The translations under genes and the position numbers were made by a program. From Firmicutes bacterium HGW-Firmicutes-9 (GTDB lineage Bacteria > Bacillota > Clostridia > Christensenellales > CAG-138): a DNA stretch of 64,000 nucleotides. The notes under the pieces were generated by a model. The model made no database searches. It was given only the letters and a program-made list of their open reading frames with translations, and was not told the DNA's origin. Positions 1-7,927 of this stretch are shown piece by piece; position 1 is the stretch's first letter; each line of letters opens with the position of its first letter. The DNA lies in contig PGZM01000010.1 in NCBI GenBank assembly GCA_002841395.1, positions 24,293 to 88,292 of the forward strand, given 5' to 3'.

Positions 1-143
1 GCGGCGTGAACGATGCTATGCTCACAGAGACCGCTCGCGCGATCTACGCCGCAAACCCGGACTGCCTGATCGGCTACTCGTTTGACAACATCAAGACTTA
101 TAAGCAACGCGTGAAGGAATATAAACAAAGCCATCCAAAGTAA
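1..143 (+). CDS. C-terminal end of an unrecognised protein (5' truncated)
   Basis: The window opens inside a forward frame that ends with TAA at 141-143. About 46 residues are visible, including PDCLIGYSFDN and a basic, lysine-rich tail ending QSHPK. I do not recognise the family from this fragment. A good hairpin terminator follows 18 bases later, so this is the last gene of its transcript. The frame is supported only by the open reading frame and the terminator; nothing about function can be inferred. Confidence 0.6.
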   Translation, partial: GVNDAMLTETARAIYAANPDCLIGYSFDNIKTYKQRVKEYKQSHPK

Positions 144-160
144 ACTCCACGTACAAATAG

Positions 161-191
161 GGAGGCGTCTGAAACGGCGTCTCCTTTTTTG
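161..191 (+). terminator. Rho-independent terminator
   Basis: A 9-bp stem (GGAGGCGTC pairing with GGCGTCTCC, two G-U pairs) closes a TGAAAC loop and is followed by six T residues. It ends the transcript of the truncated first gene. Confidence 0.85.
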
Positions 192-245
192 TCACAATTC
201 ATGCTCAAGTTCACGTTGTGTTAACACCAGTTACATATGCCCGTG

Positions 246-274
246 TTGATTTATTGGCACGGATCGGTTATATT
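246..274 (+). promoter_or_regulatory. Probable sigma-A promoter of the TetR gene
   Basis: TTGATT and TATATT are separated by 17 bases. The 144-445 gap otherwise holds only the upstream terminator and a leader of about 165 bases in which I see no recognisable riboswitch. A strong ribosome-binding site (GGAGGT) sits at 432-437. Confidence 0.55.
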
Positions 275-445
275 AGGAGAAGATAACGCCCCGGTGCTGA
301 CCGCACAAGACTGATCAGTATTGTCGGCGCAAAATACGGCAGGATTCTTCCGTCATTTTCTATTAAATTCACCCTTCGATCGCCATATGCGACGGAAACC
401 CCAGCCGGTCATAACACAGAAATAATAATACGGAGGTCATCTCCC

Positions 446-1012
446 ATGGAAACCAAAAAAATGGATCGCCGCGTAAGAAAAACCCGCATGCAGCTTCGCG
501 CGGGTCTGACTCAGCTCATGCGCGAAAAGCCCATCAAGGACATCACCGTGCGCGAGCTTGCACAGCTGGTCGACATCAACCGCTGCACCTTCTATCTGCA
601 TTACCGCGATATCTACGACATGGTAGAGCAGGTAGAGCAGGAAGTGTTCGACGAGTTCGAACAGCTGGTTCGCAAGCACCCTGCCGAAGAGCTGGAATCG
701 AAGCTCCATCCTCTATTGCTGGATTTGTTTGAGTTCTTCTCTTCCAATTCGGATTTGAGCGCAGCATTCCTCGGCGGAAACGGCGACATGGCATTCTTCA
801 ACAAGCTCATCGACATGATCCACGGCCGCGTGCTGGAATACTGGCAGCTGGAGCAGAAGAAGGACCCCGATCAGTACGACTACTACTTCTCCTACCTCGC
901 GTCGGGCTTCATCGGCATCATCCGCGCCTGGTTTGAGCGGGATATGAAGGAAACGCCCGCGCAAATGGCCGCAATGGCGGAACAGCTCATCCAACACGGC
1001 ATGAGCACCTGA
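446..1012 (+). CDS. TetR/AcrR family transcriptional regulator
   Basis: A 188-residue DNA-binding protein. The N-terminal helix-turn-helix lies at about residues 10-60, with the typical VRELAQLVDINRCTFYLHY stretch ending in the Y-H-Y signature of TetR recognition helices. The C-terminal two thirds are helical and acidic, resembling the DhaS-type TetR_C_8 ligand domain rather than TetR itself. The ATG follows GGAGGT by eight bases. It is directly upstream of ftsH in the same direction (79 bases apart). A perfect 18-bp palindrome in the gap could be its operator, which would make the pair an autoregulated unit. The effector is unknown. Confidence 0.9.
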   Translation: METKKMDRRVRKTRMQLRAGLTQLMREKPIKDITVRELAQLVDINRCTFYLHYRDIYDMVEQVEQEVFDEFEQLVRKHPAEELESKLHPLLLDLFEFFSSNSDLSAAFLGGNGDMAFFNKLIDMIHGRVLEYWQLEQKKDPDQYDYYFSYLASGFIGIIRAWFERDMKETPAQMAAMAEQLIQHGMST

Positions 1013-1026
1013 TCGTTCCGTTTTTT

Positions 1027-1044
1027 TCCGGTTCATGAACCGGA
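1027..1044. promoter_or_regulatory. 18-bp palindrome between tetR and ftsH, candidate TetR operator
   Basis: TCCGGTTCA followed by its exact complement TGAACCGGA forms a perfect inverted repeat with no spacer. TetR-family proteins commonly bind such sites. A possible -10 hexamer TACAAT lies at 1047-1052, immediately downstream, so a bound dimer would block ftsH transcription. A T-run precedes rather than follows it, so it is not a terminator for tetR in the forward direction. Confidence 0.5.
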
Positions 1045-1091
1045 TGTACAATAATATGGAATGATACCCGATTGAAGGAATAGATGAACAC

Positions 1092-2948
1092 ATGAAAGAA
1101 CATACTCCATCCAAAAAACCAATGTATTATTACGCGATCATTGCGATGATCGCGCTCTTATTACTCAACGCATTCGTGTTTCCGAGCTTGATGCAAAACG
1201 AGGTCAAAGAGGTCAGCTATAACGAGTTTCTCAAGCTGATCGACTCCGGTAAAATCAACGAAGTTTCGCGCGATGATGCCACACAAACGATCACGTTCAC
1301 CAGCCTTGACGGCGACAAAACGCTTTATTACAAAACCGGCATCTGGCCGGATGACACGCTGGTTTCCCGTCTCGACAGCGCAGGCGTGAAGTTCACCGCG
1401 AGCATTCCCACGCAGGCAAATCCGCTGATGACGTTTCTGATCAGCTGGATGCTGCCGATTCTGATTTTCGTTGCTCTCGGTCAGTTTTTGATGAAGCGTA
1501 TGCAAAACGGCATGCCCGGCGGCGTGGGAAACGCCCTCTCCTTTGGCAAAGCCAACGCCAAGATCTATGTTGAGGCGCAAACGGGCAAAACCTTCAACGA
1601 CGTGGCTGGTCAGGACGAAGCAAAGGAAGCGCTGTTAGAGATCGTCGACTTTCTGCACAATCCCGATCGCTACGCCGACATCGGCGCAAAGCTGCCCAAA
1701 GGCGCACTGCTTGTCGGCCCTCCAGGCACGGGCAAAACGCTCATGGCAAAAGCCGTCGCTGGCGAAGCCAATGTACCGTTTTTCAGCATCTCCGGCTCCG
1801 CGTTTGTTGAGATGTTTGTTGGCATGGGCGCGGCAAAGGTGCGCGACCTCTTCTCCCAGGCAGAGCAGAAAGCGCCCTGCATCGTGTTTATCGACGAGAT
1901 CGATACCATCGGCAAGAAACGCGACAACGTCATGGGCGGCAACGACGAGCGCGAACAGACGCTCAACCAGCTGCTCACCGAAATGGACGGATTTGACGCA
2001 CGCAAAGGCGTCGTGATCCTCGCCGCCACCAACCGGCCGGATTCACTCGACCCGGCGCTGCTGCGTCCCGGTCGCTTTGACCGTCGCATCCATGTGGAGC
2101 TACCCGACCTGAAGGGACGCACGGATATCCTCAAGGTGCACGCACGCAGTGTGAAGATCTCGGAATCTGTCGATTTTGAAGCAGTCGCCCGCGCAACCAG
2201 CGGCGCCTCCGGCGCAGACCTCGCGAACATCATCAACGAAGCCGCCCTCCGCGCGGTTCGCATGAAGCGCGATATCGTGGAGCAGGCGGATCTGGAAGAG
2301 AGCGTCGAGGTCGTCATCGCAGGCTATGCGCGCAAAAACGCCGTTATCTCGCCCAAAGAAAAGCGCATTGTGGCGTATCACGAGATCGGTCACGCACTGG
2401 TCGCCGCCAAGCAGACCGAGAGCGCGCCCGTGCACAAGATCACCATCGTGCCCCGCACGAGCGGAGCCTTGGGCTACACCATGCAGATCGACGAAAACGA
2501 GCACTATCTCATGACCCGTGAAGAGGCGGAAAACAAGATCGCCACTCTCACCGGCGGCAGAGCCGCGGAAGAGACGGTGTTCGGCACCATCACCACGGGC
2601 GCGAGCAACGACATCGAGCAGGCGACGCGGATTGCGCGTGCGATGGTCGTGCGCTATGGTATGAGCGACGCATTCGGCATGGTTGCGCTGGAGTGCAACA
2701 GCAATCCCTACCTCTCGCAAGACGGCGCCATGACCTGCTCTTCGGACACGGCGGCGCGCGTCGACGCGGAAGTCATTGCGATTGTCGACAGATCGCATCA
2801 GCGTGCCAGACAGATTCTCAAGGAAAACGAAGTCGCGCTACATAAGCTTGCGGAGCATCTGCTGGAGCGCGAGACCATCACCGGCGAGGAGTTCATGCAG
2901 CTGTTGAAGGACGTTTCTCCCGAAATTCCCGCCGCAGTGATCGCATAA
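1092..2948 (+). CDS. ftsH: ATP-dependent zinc metalloprotease FtsH
   Basis: A 618-residue membrane AAA+ protease that degrades membrane and regulatory proteins. Two membrane segments lie at about residues 12-34 and 112-134, flanking the extracytoplasmic domain. The AAA module has Walker A GPPGTGKT near residue 208, Walker B IVFIDEID, and the second region of homology with RPGRFDRR. The peptidase motif is HEIGH near residue 430 (HExxH; most family members have HEAGH). The length is near the family norm, with a short C-terminal tail. The start ATG follows AAGGAA by about 11 bases. It is preceded by a TetR gene, an unusual partner. Confidence 0.97.
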   Translation: MKEHTPSKKPMYYYAIIAMIALLLLNAFVFPSLMQNEVKEVSYNEFLKLIDSGKINEVSRDDATQTITFTSLDGDKTLYYKTGIWPDDTLVSRLDSAGVKFTASIPTQANPLMTFLISWMLPILIFVALGQFLMKRMQNGMPGGVGNALSFGKANAKIYVEAQTGKTFNDVAGQDEAKEALLEIVDFLHNPDRYADIGAKLPKGALLVGPPGTGKTLMAKAVAGEANVPFFSISGSAFVEMFVGMGAAKVRDLFSQAEQKAPCIVFIDEIDTIGKKRDNVMGGNDEREQTLNQLLTEMDGFDARKGVVILAATNRPDSLDPALLRPGRFDRRIHVELPDLKGRTDILKVHARSVKISESVDFEAVARATSGASGADLANIINEAALRAVRMKRDIVEQADLEESVEVVIAGYARKNAVISPKEKRIVAYHEIGHALVAAKQTESAPVHKITIVPRTSGALGYTMQIDENEHYLMTREEAENKIATLTGGRAAEETVFGTITTGASNDIEQATRIARAMVVRYGMSDAFGMVALECNSNPYLSQDGAMTCSSDTAARVDAEVIAIVDRSHQRARQILKENEVALHKLAEHLLERETITGEEFMQLLKDVSPEIPAAVIA

Positions 2949-2963
2949 CCAACGCAAGATATT

Positions 2964-2991
2964 AAGACGGAGTGCTACTCCGTCTTTTTTT
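2964..2991 (+). terminator. Rho-independent terminator of ftsH
   Basis: AAGACGGAGT pairs with ACTCCGTCTT around a GCT loop, followed by a T-run. Confidence 0.9.
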
Positions 2992-3098
2992 ACAATTAGA
3001 TAATAAAAAAATGTGAAAATCAAAGAGAAGCATTCTTCGCAGTTCCAACTCTCCTGAAAAGAAAAATGTGAAAATATTGTGGAAGCGCATGCGTACGC

Positions 3099-3127
3099 TT
3101 GAAAACAGCCCTCCAGCGTAGTATGCT
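3099..3127 (+). promoter_or_regulatory. Sigma-A promoter of htpG
   Basis: TTGAAA and TATGCT are separated by 17 bases. The predicted start of transcription falls inside the CIRCE element that begins at 3131. Confidence 0.7.
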
Positions 3128-3130
3128 AGA

Positions 3131-3157
3131 TTAGCACTCGATGATATTGAGTGCTAA
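3131..3157 (+). promoter_or_regulatory. CIRCE element (HrcA operator)
   Basis: TTAGCACTC, nine bases, then GAGTGCTAA: an exact match to the known CIRCE consensus, placed just downstream of the htpG -10 box. HrcA bound here would repress htpG and heat would relieve it. The element is 36 bases upstream of the start codon. Confidence 0.97.
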
Positions 3158-3193
3158 CAAGAATTTGCATTTCATGACGGAGGCGCACTTTTC

Positions 3194-5074
3194 ATGGCAA
3201 AAAAACAATTCAAGGCGGAATCGCGGCGCATTCTCGACCTGATGATCGACAGCATCTACACGCACAAGGAGATTTTCCTACGTGAGCTCATCAGCAACGC
3301 CAGCGACGCGATCGATAAGCTCTATTTCCTCTCGCTGACGGACGACAAGGTCGGTAAAAATCGCGAGGATTTCGAAATCCGCATCTCTGCGGACAAGGAC
3401 AAGCGCATCCTGACCATCACCGACAACGGTATCGGTATGACCAAGGAAGAGCTGGACGAAAACCTCGGCACCATCGCCAAGAGCGGCACGCTCGCGTTTA
3501 AGAAAGAGCACGACACCAGCGACGCGGTGGACATCATCGGCCAGTTCGGCGTTGGCTTCTATTCGTCCTTCATGGTTGCGGACGACGTACAGGTGCTTTC
3601 CCGCGCCTATGGCAGCGACGAAGCATGGCTTTGGGAGAGCGAAGGAAGAGAAGGCTACACGCTCACCAAAGCGGAAAAGCCGGAGTGCGGCACGATCATC
3701 ACGCTCAAGATCAAGGCGAACACCGACGACGAGCAGTATGACCGCTTCCTCGATTTCTATAAAGTCTCCCAGCTGGTCAAGCAGTATTCGGATTATATCC
3801 GCTACCCGATCCGCATGGAGCACACGCACACCCGCCCGAAGAACGGCGATCCCAAAGACACCGAGACTGTCACGGACGACGAAACGCTCAACAGCATGAT
3901 TCCGCTCTGGAAAAAAGCCAAGAGCGAGCTGAAGGACGAAGACTACAACGAGTTCTACAAGAGCAAGTTCCACGACTACGAAGACCCGCTTCTGACCATC
4001 CACTTCAGCGGCGAAGGCGTGGTCAGCTACGATGCTCTGCTCTATATTCCGAAAAACCCGCCGTATGACTTCTACGCGAAAGAGTATCAGCGGGGCTTAC
4101 AGCTCTATTCTAGCGGCGTGCTGATCATGGAAAAATGCGCGGACCTGCTGCCGGACTACTTCGGCTTTGTCAGCGGTCTCGTGGACAGCAGCGATCTTTC
4201 GCTGAACATCTCCCGCGAGCTGCTACAGCATGACCGCCAGCTCAAGACCATCGCCGTCACGCTCAAAAAGCGGATCAAGACCGAGCTGAAAAAGCTCATG
4301 GACAACGACCGTGAGAAATATGAGCAGTTCTACAAGAGCTTCAAGCTGCCGATCAAGTACGGTCTCTACAGCGACTACGGCATGAACAAGGACTTCCTCT
4401 CTGATCTCGTTCTGTACCACAGCGCGGCGGAAAACAAGCTCGTCTCGCTGAAAGAGTACGTTGAGGCGATGAAGGAAGACCAGAAGCACATCTACTATGT
4501 CTCGGCCGAGACGGTGGAGCGCGCGATGAAGCTGCCGCAGACCGAGCGCGTGCGTGATCAGGGCTACGACATCCTTTGTATGACGGACGATGTGGACGAG
4601 TTTGCTGTGCGCATGCTCGGCACATATATGGAAAAGACGTTTAAGTCCGTCTCCGACGCCGACCTCAACCTCGTTACGGACGAGGAAAAGCGTGCGCAGG
4701 AGCGCGCGCAAGAGGAGAACAAAGACATCCTCGAAGCGCTCAAGAACGCGCTGAGTGGCAAGGTCAAGGACGTTCGCCTGAGCGATCGTCTCAAGAGCTC
4801 GCCCGTATGCCTGACGAGCGACGGCCCGCTCTCCATCGAGATGGAGAAGGTGCTCGCCAGCATGCCGGTTTCCGACGGTTCAGTGAAGGCCGAGCGCGTG
4901 CTGGAGATCAACCCCGCGCATCCGGTGTTTGCGGCGCTTGCGAAGCTCACCGCGGACGATACGCGCGTCGGCAAATATGCAAACCTGCTCTACGATCAGG
5001 CGCTGCTCATCGAAGGGCTGCCGATCGAGGACCCGGTCGCGTTCTCGAATGCAATCTGCGAGCTTATGGTATAA
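3194..5074 (+). CDS. htpG: Chaperone HtpG (bacterial Hsp90)
   Basis: A 626-residue dimeric ATP-dependent chaperone. The GHKL ATPase domain is at the N-terminus, with ISNASDAIDKL (Mg/ATP-binding Asn) near residue 38, DNGIGM near residue 79 and GQFGVGFYSSF near residue 116. The middle and C-terminal dimerisation domains follow at normal length. The ATG is preceded by GACGGAGG. It is a single-gene transcript: CIRCE upstream, a terminator shared with leuA downstream. In Bacillus subtilis htpG is not under HrcA, so the perfect CIRCE site here shows a different regulatory assignment. The last 25 bases, including the stop, are repeated just downstream. Confidence 0.97.
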   Translation: MAKKQFKAESRRILDLMIDSIYTHKEIFLRELISNASDAIDKLYFLSLTDDKVGKNREDFEIRISADKDKRILTITDNGIGMTKEELDENLGTIAKSGTLAFKKEHDTSDAVDIIGQFGVGFYSSFMVADDVQVLSRAYGSDEAWLWESEGREGYTLTKAEKPECGTIITLKIKANTDDEQYDRFLDFYKVSQLVKQYSDYIRYPIRMEHTHTRPKNGDPKDTETVTDDETLNSMIPLWKKAKSELKDEDYNEFYKSKFHDYEDPLLTIHFSGEGVVSYDALLYIPKNPPYDFYAKEYQRGLQLYSSGVLIMEKCADLLPDYFGFVSGLVDSSDLSLNISRELLQHDRQLKTIAVTLKKRIKTELKKLMDNDREKYEQFYKSFKLPIKYGLYSDYGMNKDFLSDLVLYHSAAENKLVSLKEYVEAMKEDQKHIYYVSAETVERAMKLPQTERVRDQGYDILCMTDDVDEFAVRMLGTYMEKTFKSVSDADLNLVTDEEKRAQERAQEENKDILEALKNALSGKVKDVRLSDRLKSSPVCLTSDGPLSIEMEKVLASMPVSDGSVKAERVLEINPAHPVFAALAKLTADDTRVGKYANLLYDQALLIEGLPIEDPVAFSNAICELMV

Positions 5075-5124
5075 GCTGAAGTTGTTTCTTTGAGAATTCG
5101 CAATCTGCGAGCTGATGATATAAG
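5051..5124. repeat. Direct repeat of the htpG 3' end
   Basis: The 25 bases at 5051-5075, covering the last htpG codons and stop, recur at 5100-5124 with two mismatches (GAGCTTATGG versus GAGCTGATGA). The second copy lies outside the gene. This looks like a small tandem duplication of about 49 bases that has since diverged. Confidence 0.8.
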
Positions 5125-5212
5125 TAATATCTGCTAAGGCGGATTGATGCAGTCAAGGTATTTCCGATGTAAGGGGGAAACGCAAGGGCTGTGCCCCGCC
5201 CCGTGCCCTAAC

Positions 5213-5244
5213 AAAATGGCAGGCCGATCGGCCTGCCATTTTTG
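5213..5244. terminator. Bidirectional terminator between htpG and leuA
   Basis: AAAATGGCAGGCC pairs with GGCCTGCCATTTT around GATC; A-tracts and T-tracts flank both sides, so it can serve the two convergent genes. Confidence 0.9.
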
Positions 5245-5257
5245 TGTGCTTGTCAGT

Positions 5258-6949
5258 TTAGATAATCTCCATACGCTTCGCGCGGTTGATCGCGGAGAGG
5301 ATGCCGCGAAGCGGAGCAAGACTGATGTTGTGCGAAATGCCGACGCCGAAGACGTCCTTGCCGTTCATCGCGCGCAGGTGGATGTACGCCACCGCCTTGG
5401 AGTCCGAGCCGGCGTGAATCGCATGTTCGCTGTAGTCCACAAACGTGAATTTGTCCATCTTTTGCCCGCGGATGGCGTTGAAGAATGCGTCGATGGGTCC
5501 GTTGCCTTCTCCGACGACGTCAAACGTCGTGTCCTTATGCGCCAGCGTGCCGGAGAACGTCACGTGGGAGTTGCCCTCCGCGTCCGTGGTCTCATTGAAC
5601 GAGTGCTTGATCATGCGGTACGGCGCGTTGATGTCCACGTACTCCGCCATAAACAGATCGTAGATACGATCCGGCTTGAGCTCCTTGCCAATGCGGTCGG
5701 TCTCCTTCTGTACCACGGAACCGAACTCCGGATGCATCGCCTTCGGCAGGTCGAAGTCGAAGTTCTGCTGCATGATGAACGCGGCGCCCCCTTTGCCGGA
5801 CTGGCTGTTGATGCGGATGATCGGCTCATACTGCCGCCCGACGTCCGCGGGATCGATGGGCAGGTACGGCACCTCCCAGAAGTCCGTTTTGGTCTTCTTC
5901 ATGTATTGAAAGCCCTTATTGATCGCGTCCTGATGCGAGCCGGAGAACGCGGTGAACACGAGCTCGCCCGCATACGGCTGCCGTTCGCCGATCTTCATCT
6001 TGGTGACGCTCTCGTAGACTTCCTTGATCTTGTTGATGTCCGAAAAGTCCAGCTTCGGGTCGATCCGCTGCGTGTAGAGGTTCATCGCCAGCGTGACGAG
6101 GTCTACATTGCCCGTGCGCTCGCCGTTGCCAAAGAGCGTTCCCTCGACGCGATCCGCGCCCGCGAGCAGACCCAGCTCCGCGGTCGCGACGCCGCAGCCG
6201 CGGTCGTTGTGCGGATGCAGAGAGATGATCGCGCACTCGCGGTTGGGCAGGTTTGCGATGAAATACTCGATCTCGTCCGCAAAATAGTTGGGCATGCAGT
6301 TTTCTACCGTGGACGGGAGGTTGAGTATCACGGGCTTCTCTTTCGTTGCGCCCAGTTCTTCCATGACGCGCGTGCAGATATGCACCGCGTTGTCCATCTC
6401 GGTGCCCATGAACGATTCCGGCGAGTATTCGTAGCGGAGGTTTACGCCGGACGCAATGACGGGCTTTGCGAGTTTTTTGATCAATTGCGCCGCCTCGACC
6501 GCGATCTTGACGATGCCGTCCATGTCCATGCGGAAGACGACCTTGCGCTGGAGCGTCGAGGTGGAGTTGTAGAAGTGCAAGATGACGTTTTTCGCGCCGG
6601 AAATCGCCTCAAAGGTGCGCTGAATGAGATGCGCGCGCGCCTGCACGAGCACCTGAATCGTCACGTCGTCCGGGATATGCCCGCCTTCGATCAGCGTGCG
6701 GATAAACGAAAACTCCGTTTCGGATGCGGAGGGAAAGCCCACCTCGATCTCTTTTAACCCGATGTCCACAAGCGTGTGGAAAAGCCGCAGCTTCTCTTCC
6801 ACGTTCATGGGATCGACCAGCGCCTGGTTTCCGTCCCGCAGATCGACCGAGCACCACGCGGGTGCCTGTGTGATTGTGCGATCCGGCCATCTGCGCTTTT
6901 GCATCGGGATCGGCTCAAACGGGATGTACTTTTCAAACGAACTGTGCAT
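5258..6949 (-). CDS. leuA: 2-isopropylmalate synthase (LeuA type 2)
   Basis: The protein condenses acetyl-CoA with 2-oxoisovalerate, the first committed step of leucine synthesis. The 563-residue length and N-terminus (FEKYIPFEPI...RRWPD) match the longer LeuA type found in actinobacteria and some Clostridia. The TIM barrel shows DLRDGNQ near residue 37 and the metal-binding HPHNDRG near residue 246. The C-terminal allosteric (LeuA dimer) domain occupies about residues 430-563. The ATG is preceded by GAGGAGG. It stands alone, with no leuB/C/D nearby, behind a leucine T-box, so uncharged tRNA-Leu should turn it on. Confidence 0.95.
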   Translation of the reverse strand: MHSSFEKYIPFEPIPMQKRRWPDRTITQAPAWCSVDLRDGNQALVDPMNVEEKLRLFHTLVDIGLKEIEVGFPSASETEFSFIRTLIEGGHIPDDVTIQVLVQARAHLIQRTFEAISGAKNVILHFYNSTSTLQRKVVFRMDMDGIVKIAVEAAQLIKKLAKPVIASGVNLRYEYSPESFMGTEMDNAVHICTRVMEELGATKEKPVILNLPSTVENCMPNYFADEIEYFIANLPNRECAIISLHPHNDRGCGVATAELGLLAGADRVEGTLFGNGERTGNVDLVTLAMNLYTQRIDPKLDFSDINKIKEVYESVTKMKIGERQPYAGELVFTAFSGSHQDAINKGFQYMKKTKTDFWEVPYLPIDPADVGRQYEPIIRINSQSGKGGAAFIMQQNFDFDLPKAMHPEFGSVVQKETDRIGKELKPDRIYDLFMAEYVDINAPYRMIKHSFNETTDAEGNSHVTFSGTLAHKDTTFDVVGEGNGPIDAFFNAIRGQKMDKFTFVDYSEHAIHAGSDSKAVAYIHLRAMNGKDVFGVGISHNISLAPLRGILSAINRAKRMEII

Positions 6950-6990
6950 GGTGAAATTTCCTCCTCTTTCGCATCGCGGTCAGAGGGAAA

Positions 6991-7271
6991 CAAAAAACCC
7001 CTGACCAAACTATCTTGGTCAGGGGCGTAGTATACGCGGTACCACCCTGGTTCGGCCTTCGGTTGCCCGAATAGCCCTCATCAGCCTCCAACAAGGCCTG
7101 GACCGGTAACGGGGTCAATCGTTTTGCCCTAACGCATTCGTTCAGGCAAAAAGCTCCGGGATGAGCCATACACATGGACTGCCGCACCGGCTCGCACCAA
7201 ACCGCCGGTTCTCTGAGCGGAAGAAGCCACGTCTTGTTCCCTTCACAGCTTCTGGGGTATATCATATATTG
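6991..7271 (-). ncRNA. T-box leader with leucine (CTC) specifier
   Basis: Read on the minus strand, the leader shows the Stem I AGAGAACCGG/AGCCGG elements. A CTC triplet (7163-7165) sits in the usual specifier context just before CCCGGAGC. The T-box core GGGTGGTACCGCG lies at 7035-7048. It ends in a 12-bp terminator (CCCCTGACCAA with TTGGTCAGGGG, 6998-7025) with a T-run at 6992-6997. CTC encodes leucine, which fits the downstream leuA. The mechanism is premature termination unless uncharged tRNA-Leu binds. Confidence 0.93.
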
Positions 7272-7277
7272 TTTGCT

Positions 7278-7306
7278 ATTTTAGCCACTTACACCGCCGT
7301 TGTCAA
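7278..7306 (-). promoter_or_regulatory. Sigma-A promoter of the leuA T-box transcript
   Basis: TTGACA and TAAAAT are 17 bases apart on the minus strand, placing the transcript start near 7271, just before the T-box. It is divergent from the mrnC promoter. Confidence 0.85.
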
Positions 7307-7367
7307 GTAAAAAAATGCAAACACTCGCAGATTCGCCTGAATTTGGTCGAATACAATCCGATAGTTC

Positions 7368-7396
7368 TTGCTTTGGATACCCCAACAAGATAAAAT
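7368..7396 (+). promoter_or_regulatory. Promoter of mrnC, suggesting a leaderless transcript
   Basis: TTGCTT and TAAAAT are separated by 17 bases. The -10 box ends only eight bases before the ATG at 7405, and no Shine-Dalgarno sequence is present, so the mRNA may begin at or within two bases of the start codon. Confidence 0.5.
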
Positions 7397-7404
7397 AATT
7401 GTGT

Positions 7405-7836
7405 ATGGCCATGATTGATGAAATAAGGCGCGCAACGCAGGCAAAAGCCTGCGCAAACCCGCGGCAATTAGCCCCGCTGGCGCTTGCGCAAATCGGCGAC
7501 ACCGTTTGCGATCTCTACGCGCGCATCTACCTCAACGACCAGTTCGCGCGTTCGCCGCACGAGCTGCACCTAGCCGCGAGCAAATTTGTCTGCGCGGCGG
7601 GTCAGGCGGCAGCCTACCGCAGGATGGAACCCCACCTGACGGACGACGAAACCGCAGTCTTTCGCCGCGGGCGCAACGCCCACAGCGGCACCATGCCGAA
7701 AAACGCCTCCGCCGCGGACTACCACACGGCGACAGGCTTGGAAGCAATGGTCGGCTGGCTGTTTTTAAGCGGCGCGGACGAGCGGCTCAATGAGTTGATG
7801 ACGTATTATTTTCAACCGGAAACAAAGCCGGAGTAA
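7405..7836 (+). CDS. mrnC: Mini-ribonuclease III
   Basis: A 143-residue RNase III catalytic domain without a dsRNA-binding domain, the enzyme that matures 23S rRNA in Firmicutes. The signature LAQIGDTVCDLYAR holds the catalytic acidic residues, and FRRGRNAHSGTMPKNA is the conserved second motif. The family typically sits between cysS and rlmB; here rlmB follows directly but cysS is absent. ATG at 7405 is chosen because it is the first after the -10 box; ATG 7411 is an alternative. There is no ribosome-binding site for either. Confidence 0.92.
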   Translation: MAMIDEIRRATQAKACANPRQLAPLALAQIGDTVCDLYARIYLNDQFARSPHELHLAASKFVCAAGQAAAYRRMEPHLTDDETAVFRRGRNAHSGTMPKNASAADYHTATGLEAMVGWLFLSGADERLNELMTYYFQPETKPE

Positions 7837-7927
7837 AAGCAGCCATAAAACAGACGCGATGTGATCGGGCTAATCCGAGCCAGCATCAAACAAGACGAAT
7901 TTGAATTTGAAACGAGGAAATACTTCC

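Noticed and set aside
5144..6757. Long open frame on the plus strand (537 codons) opposite leuA
   Set aside because: Antisense to a clear leuA gene; the product is Arg/His/Val-rich with no motifs and results from codon bias in GC-rich DNA.
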